Shown here: positions 58,521 through 64,000 of the stretch, one piece after another
Position numbering within the stretch: position 1 is the stretch's first letter
Layout: the number at the start of each line of letters is the position of its first letter
NCBI RefSeq assembly: GCF_021401135.1
Contig: NZ_JACBFO010000002.1
Coordinates: 744,001-808,000, forward strand
Direction: 5' to 3'
Source of the DNA: Azonexus sp. R2A61
GTDB lineage: Bacteria > Pseudomonadota > Gammaproteobacteria > Burkholderiales > Rhodocyclaceae
DNA length: 64,000 bases
Made by a program: the position numbers and the translations under genes
Notes under the pieces: model-generated
What the model saw: the letters and a program-made list of their open reading frames with translations, nothing else
The model's database searches: none
Told to the model about the DNA's origin: nothing

Positions 58521-59933
58521 TCAGTCTTCGAGGACCCAGGTATCCTTGGTGCCGCCGCCCTGCGACGAATTGACGACCAGCGACCCCTTGGTCAGCGCCA
58601 CTCGGGTCAGGCCGCCCGGCACCATGTTCACGCACTTGCCCGAGGACAGCACGAAGGGACGCAAATCGAGGTGACGCGGCGCAATGCCTTCCTCGACGAA
58701 GGTCGGACAGTTGGACAGCGCCAGCGTCGGCTGGGCGATGTAGCCGTCCGGCTTGGCGATCAGCAGCTTGCGGAAATGCTCGATCTGCTCCCTGGTCGAC
58801 GCCGGACCGACCAGCATGCCGTAACCGCCGGCCCCGTGCACTTCCTTGACCACCAGTTCCGGCAGGTGATCGAGCACGTAGGCCAGATCGTCCGGCTTGC
58901 GGCACATGTAGGTCGGCACGTTGTTGAGGATCGGCTCCTCGCCGAGATAGAAGCGGACCATGTCCGGCACGTAGGGATAAATCGACTTGTCATCGGCAAC
59001 GCCGGTACCGATGGCGTTGGACAGCGTCACGTTGCCGGCCTGGTAAGCCTTCAGGATGCCCGGCACGCCGAGCGCGGAATCCGCCCGGAAGGCCTGCGGG
59101 TCGAGGAAGTCGTCGTCGATCCGCCGGTAGATCACATCAACGCGTTGCGGACCCTGCGTCGTACGCATGAAGACCACATCGTTCTTGACGAACAGATCCC
59201 GCCCCTCGACCAGTTCGACACCCATTTGCTGAGCCAGGAAGCTGTGCTCGAAATAAGCGCTGTTGTAGGCCCCGGGCGTCAGCACAACGACCGTCGGATC
59301 GGAGATGCCCTGCGGCGCAACGGCACGCAGTTTCTCGAGCAGCATGTCCGGATAGTGCTGGACCGGCGCCACCTTGTGCTTGGCGAACAGCTCCGGGAAC
59401 AGCCGCATCATCATCTTGCGGTCCTCGAGCATGTAGGACACGCCCGACGGCACCCGCAGGTTGTCTTCCAGCACATAGAACTCGCCTGCTCCGGCACGCA
59501 CCACATCGACGCCGGCGATATGTGCGTAGATGCCGGCCGGAACGTCGACGCCCTGCATCACCGGACGATACTGCGCGTTGTTCAGCACCTGCTCGGCCGG
59601 AATCTTGCCGGCCTTGAGGATTTCCTGATCGTGATAGATGTCCCACAGGAACATGTTCAGCGTCTTGACCCGCTGTCGCATGCCGCGCTCCAGCGCTTTC
59701 CATTCCTTTGAAGGAATGATGCGCGGCACGATGTCGAAGGGAATCAGTCGCTCTTTGCCGGCCTCCTCGCCATAAACAGCGAAGGTGATGCCGACGCGGT
59801 GAAAAGCCAGATCGGCTTCGGCCCGCTTGCGTTCGATCCGTTCCGGCGGCGTCGCCTTCAGCCACGCTTCGTATGCCTTGTAGTGCTCCCTGACGCTGCC
59901 GTCGGCGTCGTACATCTCGTTATAGAAGTTCAT
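58521..59933 (-). CDS. Circularly permuted ATP-grasp protein (type 2)
   Basis: 470 residues from MNFYNEMYDADGSVREHYKAYEAWL; the longer frame upstream crosses the promoter region. ATP-grasp segments are visible in GIYAHIAGVDVVRAGAGEFYVLEDNLRVPSGVSYMLEDR, LTPGAYNSAYFEHSFLAQQMGVELVEGRDLFV, VVKEVHGAGGYGMLVGP and the C-terminal GGLTRVALTKGSLVVNSSQGGGTKDTWVL. Enzymes of this fold join a carboxylate to an amine using ATP; the product is unknown. Induction under nitrogen limitation has been seen for relatives, which fits the sigma-54-like promoter upstream. Confidence 0.92.
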   Translation of the reverse strand: MNFYNEMYDADGSVREHYKAYEAWLKATPPERIERKRAEADLAFHRVGITFAVYGEEAGKERLIPFDIVPRIIPSKEWKALERGMRQRVKTLNMFLWDIYHDQEILKAGKIPAEQVLNNAQYRPVMQGVDVPAGIYAHIAGVDVVRAGAGEFYVLEDNLRVPSGVSYMLEDRKMMMRLFPELFAKHKVAPVQHYPDMLLEKLRAVAPQGISDPTVVVLTPGAYNSAYFEHSFLAQQMGVELVEGRDLFVKNDVVFMRTTQGPQRVDVIYRRIDDDFLDPQAFRADSALGVPGILKAYQAGNVTLSNAIGTGVADDKSIYPYVPDMVRFYLGEEPILNNVPTYMCRKPDDLAYVLDHLPELVVKEVHGAGGYGMLVGPASTREQIEHFRKLLIAKPDGYIAQPTLALSNCPTFVEEGIAPRHLDLRPFVLSSGKCVNMVPGGLTRVALTKGSLVVNSSQGGGTKDTWVLED

Positions 59934-59973
59934 ATTGGACTCTTCGTTTGAGGATGCTACCCACGGGAAAATT

Positions 59974-59989
59974 AGCAGGTTCCATGCCA
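59974..59989 (-). promoter_or_regulatory. Sigma-54-like promoter of the ATP-grasp/alpha-E operon
   Basis: On the minus strand, TGGCATGGAACCTGCT has the GG-N10-GC spacing and most -24/-12 consensus positions. The -12 lies about 41 bases before the start codon at 59933. GGTGCA half-sites at 60052-60057 and 60072-60077 are 70-100 bases upstream. The rest of the 59934-60134 gap shows no gene. Confidence 0.55.
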
Positions 59990-60134
59990 CGAAAAAACCC
60001 GAAACGAATCAGGACATTGGCAAAGCACCCCACCTATCGTCGCACGCTTTTGGTGCAGCAACAGACAAGCTGGTGCAATAAAGTCAAAGCGTGCACTGAA
60101 AAGGGAAAGTCGACCGGGATCGGCAAACGGAGGC

Positions 60135-61658
60135 CTAAGGCTTGGCCTTTGAGCGGAGGGCAGTTGCCAGTTGCCTGACCGCCTTTTCCATTTCCTCCGG
60201 CGTGTAGGCGGCAAAGCCCATCAGGAAGCCGGGCCGACCACTACCGCTACCGGACAAGGGACTCAGCCCGAGCAGTTCGACGCCCGCCCGCTGGGCGGCG
60301 GCGAGCGCCTGCGCCTCGTCGATGCCGGCGTGCAGGAAGCAGGGCATCTGCATGCCACCGGCCGGCACTTCTGCCGTCACGAAATCACCCAGATGTTCGT
60401 CGACCAGGCGCGCCAACCGATCGCGGCGGGCGGCATAGACGCTGCGCATGGCGCGCACGTGGGCGCCGAAATGCCCGCCTTCGATGAAACGCGCCAGGGT
60501 CAGCTGGGCGATCGTCGCGTTGTGGCCGTCCTGCAGGCTGCGCGCCACCGTCATCGGTGCCACCAGCGCCGGCGGCAGCAGCAGGTAGGCGATGCGCAGG
60601 CCGGGAAACAGGGATTTGGTGAAAGTGCCGATGTAGATCGTGCGCTGCTCGTCGTCCAGCCCCTGGACGCAGGCGGTCGGCTTGCCGGCGTAATGGAATT
60701 CGCTGTCGTAGTCGTCCTCGATGATCCAGGCCTGCTGCCGGCGCGCCCAGTCGATGACGCTCAGGCGCCGCGCCAGGCTCAGCGTCGTACCGCTGGGAAA
60801 CTGGTGCGAGGGCGTCAGGAACACCGCCCGGGCGTTCGCCACCGCGTCCAGGTGGCCGACCTGCATGCCGTCGCCGTCCAGCGGAATCGGTACGCAGTCC
60901 AGACCGGCTGCATCGAAAGCCTTGCGGGCGCCGTGATAGACCGGGTCCTCGACGCAGATGCGCTCGCCGACATCGAGCAGGACCATGGCGCACAGGCTCA
61001 GGGCCTGCTGCGAGCTGGTCAGCACCAGAATGCGCTCGGGCGTGGCGCGGGCGCCCCGTTCCAGGTTGATGTAGTCGGCAATCGCCTGACGCAGGCTTTC
61101 CATGCCTTGCGGGTGACAATGGGCCAGGGCGCGCGCGCCGTGCTCCTTGAGCACCTGGCGCTGCAGGCGTTCCCAGACCGCCAGCGGGAAATTTCGGGTT
61201 TCCGGAATGCCCGGGGCGAAGGGTCGGGCGGTCAGCGATTCGCGCACGCCGCCGCCGGCCAGCATGGCGCTGCCGCGCCGGCTGAGCGCCGCCGCCGGCT
61301 GATCCGGCAGCAATGACGGCGGCCGTCGCGGCACCCGCAGCGCCTGCGCTGAAACAAAACTGCCGCTGCCAACCCGGCGCTCGATGAAACCTTCCGCATG
61401 CAACTGGCCGTAGGCCGCTTCGACCGTGTCGCGCGAAACCCCGAGCGATCGGGCCAAGGCCCGCGAGGCCGGCAGGGGCCGTCCGGCATCGAGGGCGCCG
61501 TCGAGGATCAACTGGCGGATCGCCCGCTGGACGCGGACATGCCGGGGCTGGGCCTGGTGGGCGGGATCACCGAGCCAGGCTTTGACCGATTCGAGTTGGG
61601 CATGGCGGAACAATTGGCCGGGTATCCAGTGATTAATTGGCGGGATTAGCCCGGCCAT
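60135..61658 (-). CDS. MocR-type (PdxR-like) regulator: GntR helix-turn-helix fused to aminotransferase domain
   Basis: 507 residues from the ATG ending at 61658. The GntR winged helix is at about 40-105 (VRVQRAIRQLILDGALDAGRPLPASRALARSLGVSRDTVEAAYGQLHAEGF). A class I aminotransferase-like domain fills the rest, with ERILVLTSSQQALSL, WIIEDDYDSEFHY and the PLP-binding lysine (about K348) in YIGTFTKSLFPGLRIAYLL. Such regulators sense PLP or an amino-compound-PLP adduct. It is divergent from a BenE-type transporter and a YggS gene, which are its likely targets. Confidence 0.92.
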   Translation of the reverse strand: MAGLIPPINHWIPGQLFRHAQLESVKAWLGDPAHQAQPRHVRVQRAIRQLILDGALDAGRPLPASRALARSLGVSRDTVEAAYGQLHAEGFIERRVGSGSFVSAQALRVPRRPPSLLPDQPAAALSRRGSAMLAGGGVRESLTARPFAPGIPETRNFPLAVWERLQRQVLKEHGARALAHCHPQGMESLRQAIADYINLERGARATPERILVLTSSQQALSLCAMVLLDVGERICVEDPVYHGARKAFDAAGLDCVPIPLDGDGMQVGHLDAVANARAVFLTPSHQFPSGTTLSLARRLSVIDWARRQQAWIIEDDYDSEFHYAGKPTACVQGLDDEQRTIYIGTFTKSLFPGLRIAYLLLPPALVAPMTVARSLQDGHNATIAQLTLARFIEGGHFGAHVRAMRSVYAARRDRLARLVDEHLGDFVTAEVPAGGMQMPCFLHAGIDEAQALAAAQRAGVELLGLSPLSGSGSGRPGFLMGFAAYTPEEMEKAVRQLATALRSKAKP

Positions 61659-61666
61659 TCTAGCGC

Positions 61667-61685
61667 TATAACTGGGACTTTCCAG
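61667..61685. promoter_or_regulatory. Candidate MocR-type operator between the regulator and benE
   Basis: TATAACTGG (61667-61675) followed six bases later by CCAG (61682-61685) makes a CTGG-N6-CCAG dyad in the 63-base divergent gap. AACTGG-containing elements occur in promoters controlled by MocR proteins, from memory. TATAAC may also act as a -10 for benE. Confidence 0.45.
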
Positions 61686-61721
61686 GCGGATCGTCGATCC
61701 CCTTTCTTCCGGAGCCGTCCC

Positions 61722-62951
61722 ATGCATCCATCGCCCTCGCCACTACGCCTCAACGACCTCACCCATCCCGTCGTCGCCGCGCTGATCTCGGTCATCGTCA
61801 ATTACGGCGGCACCTTCATCCTGGTTTTCCAGGCCGCCCAGGTGGCCGGACTCAGCCCGGCGCTGACGGCGTCGTGGGTGTGGTCGATCTCGATCGGTGT
61901 CGGCGTCACCGGCATCATCCTGAGCTGGCTGGCCCGCGAGCCGATCATCACCGCCTGGTCCACGCCTGCCGCCGCTTTCCTGGTCACCGCGCTGGCCGTC
62001 ACGCCCTACGCCGAAGCGGTCGGCGCCTACCTGATCTCGGCCGCCGCCTTCGTCGCCCTCGGCTTGTCCGGCTACTTCGAGAAGCTAATCCGGCTGATTC
62101 CCCAGGGCGTCGCCGCCGGCCTGCTCGCCGGCATCCTGCTGCAATTCGGCATCAAGGCCTTTGCCGGCCTCAGCGTCGATCCGCTGCTGGCCGGGCTGCT
62201 GATCGTCGCCTACGTGGTGCTCAAGCGTTTCACCGCGCGCTACGCAGTGGTCGGCATTCTGGTGCTGGGGCTGGGTTTCCTGCTGTTGCAGGCGCGTGTC
62301 GACCTGTCCGGACTGGAATTGCGGCTGGCGGCGCCGCTGCTCACCGTCCCGGCGTTTTCGCTGAACGCCCTGCTCAGCGTCGCCCTGCCGCTGTTCCTGA
62401 TCACCCTCACCGGTCAGTACATGCCAGGCATGCTGGTGCTGCGCAACGACGGTTTCCGGACCAGCGCCAACCCCATCGTCACCATCACCGGGCTGGGTTC
62501 GCTGCTGATGGCCCCCTTCGGCTCCCACGCCTTCAACATCGCGGCAATCACGGCGGCCATCTGCACCGGCCGCGAGGCCCACGAAGATCCGGCCAAGCGC
62601 TGGCTGGCCGGTATCGCCGCCGGCGTTTTCTACATCCTGGTCGGTGTGTTCGGATTGACCCTGGCCGCCGTCTTCATGGCCTTTCCCGCCACCTTCATCA
62701 CCACCCTGGCCGGGCTGGCCCTGCTTGGCACCATCGGCGGCAGCCTGACCAACGCCCTGGCCGATGCCAGAACCCGCGAAGCGGCGCTGATCACCTTCGT
62801 CGCCGCCGCCGCCAACATCACCCTGCTCGGCATCGGCGGCGCCTTCTGGGGACTGGTCATCGGCCTGCTCGCCCACGCCGTGTTGAACGGCCACTTGCCC
62901 CGACTGTCGCGCCAGGCGCCGGCGGTAGCGGCCAGCGAGGCCGCCCGGTGA
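61722..62951 (+). CDS. BenE-family membrane transporter
   Basis: 409-residue inner-membrane protein of the benzoate:H+ symporter (BenE) family with about twelve helices: SVIVNYGGTFILVFQAAQVAGL, PIITAWSTPAAAFLVTAL, GVAAGLLAGILLQFGIKAF, FLITLTGQYMPGMLVLRNDGFR and LLMAPFGSHAFNIAAITAAICTG. Benzoate catabolic genes are absent here. The PLP-binding regulator upstream and PLP homeostasis gene downstream make a vitamin B6 or amine substrate worth considering. Its stop overlaps the yggS ATG by one base. Confidence 0.9.
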   Translation: MHPSPSPLRLNDLTHPVVAALISVIVNYGGTFILVFQAAQVAGLSPALTASWVWSISIGVGVTGIILSWLAREPIITAWSTPAAAFLVTALAVTPYAEAVGAYLISAAAFVALGLSGYFEKLIRLIPQGVAAGLLAGILLQFGIKAFAGLSVDPLLAGLLIVAYVVLKRFTARYAVVGILVLGLGFLLLQARVDLSGLELRLAAPLLTVPAFSLNALLSVALPLFLITLTGQYMPGMLVLRNDGFRTSANPIVTITGLGSLLMAPFGSHAFNIAAITAAICTGREAHEDPAKRWLAGIAAGVFYILVGVFGLTLAAVFMAFPATFITTLAGLALLGTIGGSLTNALADARTREAALITFVAAAANITLLGIGGAFWGLVIGLLAHAVLNGHLPRLSRQAPAVAASEAAR

Positions 62952-63742
62952 TGCCCGACGTGCGCTACCCGGCGGCGCTGACGCTCGCCGACCTGCGCCG
63001 CAACCTGGCCGCCGTCGACACGCGGATCGCCGAGGCCTGCCACCGGGCCGGACGGGATCCGGCCGGCGTCCGCCTGCTGCCGGTGAGCAAGACTGTGGAC
63101 GCGGCACGCCTGCGCCTCGCCCACGAGGCGGGCTGCCGGGAGCTGGGCGAAAACAAGGTCCAGGAAGCCTGGGGCAAAGCCCAGGCCCTGGCCGACCTGG
63201 ACGACCTGCGCTGGGTCATCGTCGGCCACCTGCAAGGCAACAAGGCCGGGCTGGTGGCGCGCTTTGCCAGCGAATTCCAGGCCCTCGACAGCCTGCGCCT
63301 GGCCGAAACCCTGGAGCGGCGGCTGCAGGCAGAGGGGCGCGGCCTCGACGTGTTCGTCCAGGTGAACACCTCCGGCGAAGCCAGCAAGTACGGCCTGACG
63401 CCCGCCGAAGTGCCGGCCTTCCTGCGCGTCCTGCCGGCCTTTTCGACGCTGCGCGTGCGTGGGCTGATGACCCTGGCGCTGTTTTCCAGCGAACCCGAGC
63501 CGGTCCGCCGCTGCTTCCGCCAGCTGTACCAGCTACGCGAACAATGGCGCCAGGCAGCGCCGGCCGGCATCGACCTGAGCGAGCTGTCGATGGGCATGTC
63601 CGGCGACTTCGAGATCGCCGTCGAAGAAGGCGCTACCGTCGTCCGTGTCGGCCAGGCCATCTTCGGCGCCCGCAAGCTACCCGACGGTCATTACTGGCCG
63701 GCCGAGAGCAGCGCATCGACCCGGAGCGAACATGAAGCCTGA
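62951..63742 (+). CDS. yggS: PLP homeostasis protein YggS
   Basis: 263 residues from the ATG at 62951, coupled to benE. The PLP lysine is K47 in RLLPVSKTVDAARLRLAHEAGCRELGENKVQEAW. Also present are WVIVGHLQGNKAGLVARF, VFVQVNTSGEASKYGL and LSMGMSGDFEIAVEEGATVVRVGQAIFGAR. The PROSC/YggS family binds PLP without an enzymatic task and balances B6 and amino acid pools. A second yggS-like gene elsewhere (usually by proC) is likely, so this may be an extra copy. Confidence 0.94.
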   Translation: MPDVRYPAALTLADLRRNLAAVDTRIAEACHRAGRDPAGVRLLPVSKTVDAARLRLAHEAGCRELGENKVQEAWGKAQALADLDDLRWVIVGHLQGNKAGLVARFASEFQALDSLRLAETLERRLQAEGRGLDVFVQVNTSGEASKYGLTPAEVPAFLRVLPAFSTLRVRGLMTLALFSSEPEPVRRCFRQLYQLREQWRQAAPAGIDLSELSMGMSGDFEIAVEEGATVVRVGQAIFGARKLPDGHYWPAESSASTRSEHEA

Positions 63743-64000
63743 AACCCCATCCACCACCGCCCAAGCGCCCCTCGGCTATCCCGTCCCCGACTGGCAAGGC
63801 TGCCCGGCTCCCACACCGGTCACCCTGGCGGGCCGCTACTGCCGGCTCGAACCCCTTTCCGCCGTCGAACATGCCGAGGCCCTGTTTGCCGCCTACGCCG
63901 AGGACGTCGATGGCAGCGACTGGACCTATCTGCCGGTCGGCCCCTTCGCCAGTCTGGCCGCCTATCGCACTTATCTGCTCGCCACCACGGCCACTACCGA
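63732..64000 (+). CDS. GNAT-family acetyltransferase, N-terminal part (cut by window end)
   Basis: The first 89 codons are present and open to the last base. The start ATG at 63732 overlaps the end of yggS by 11 bases. The sequence PVPDWQGCPAPTPVTLAGRYCRLEPLSAVEHAEALFAAYAEDVDGSDWTYLPVGPF is typical of RimL-like GNAT proteins of about 220-240 residues. The acetyl-CoA binding part lies outside the window, so the substrate is unknown. It probably shares the benE-yggS transcript. Confidence 0.82.
   Translation, partial: MKPETPSTTAQAPLGYPVPDWQGCPAPTPVTLAGRYCRLEPLSAVEHAEALFAAYAEDVDGSDWTYLPVGPFASLAAYRTYLLATTATT

Overview
This is a GC-rich (about 65% G+C by eye) chromosomal window, very probably from a betaproteobacterium of the Rhodocyclales type (Dechloromonas/Azonexus-like). 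That is an inference from the style of the proteins: a type II QueF, a second IF-1 gene beside a cold-shock gene, a VF530 protein, CcoG, Tsx and ferritin-VIT1. No rRNA, tRNA or CRISPR array was found. The central theme is nucleobase catabolism as a nitrogen source.

Layout. 0-3 kb: the end of a purine-degradation cluster (allantoicase, ureidoglycolate lyase), then uracil phosphoribosyltransferase and a uracil/xanthine permease. 3-7.5 kb: a PACE efflux protein, ccoG, an NsrR-like Fe-S regulator with a good operator/promoter, an HPP membrane protein and a ferritin-VIT1 metal exporter. 7.6-8.7 kb: adenine deaminase. 8.8-14.1 kb: an accessory stretch of lower G+C holding a secreted DUF4124-like protein, a NERD nuclease with a zinc ribbon, and a divergent pair made of a CHAT-domain protease and a PD-(D/E)XK nuclease-like protein. 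The pair looks like an undescribed defence module. 14.2-27.2 kb: a large purine block with a BMP-type nucleoside ABC transporter, a guanine-deaminase-like enzyme, xanthine dehydrogenase XdhABC, 8-oxoguanine deaminase and guanine deaminase. 27.3-35.8 kb: a second defence segment, an HNH nuclease gene with an unusual promoter inverted repeat, and a type I restriction-modification operon (hsdM, DUF1016 nuclease, hsdS, hsdR). 35.9-38.3 kb: a yeast-type cytosine deaminase and an ars operon (arsR, arsC, acr3). 38.5-42.2 kb: cold-shock protein, small proteins, IF-1, VF530, an MFS exporter and a LysR regulator. 42.2-46.2 kb: a NitT/TauT-type ABC importer divergent from a Tsx channel. 46.3-54 kb: queF, a lipoprotein esterase and the urease operon ureDABC-smr-E-F-G, with a FliL-like gene antisense inside it. 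54-60 kb: an MFS gene, a small unknown protein, a Na/Pi symporter and the alpha-E/ATP-grasp pair. 60-64 kb: a MocR regulator, a BenE-type transporter, the PLP homeostasis protein YggS and a truncated GNAT gene.

How it fits together. Tsx and the ABC/permease systems bring nucleosides and bases in. Deaminases convert adenine and guanine to hypoxanthine and xanthine, and XdhABC oxidises these to urate. Allantoicase and ureidoglycolate lyase (with upstream steps outside the window) release urea, and urease liberates ammonia. Pyrimidine bases are handled by cytosine deaminase, Upp and the permease. Three intergenic regions carry sigma-54-like -24/-12 elements with upstream TGCACC-type half-sites, which would fit NtrC control by nitrogen limitation.

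A further feature is a recurring word, TGCGGTCGAC, found at about 15 sites. It forms large perfect palindromes between convergent genes and also sits inside several coding regions.
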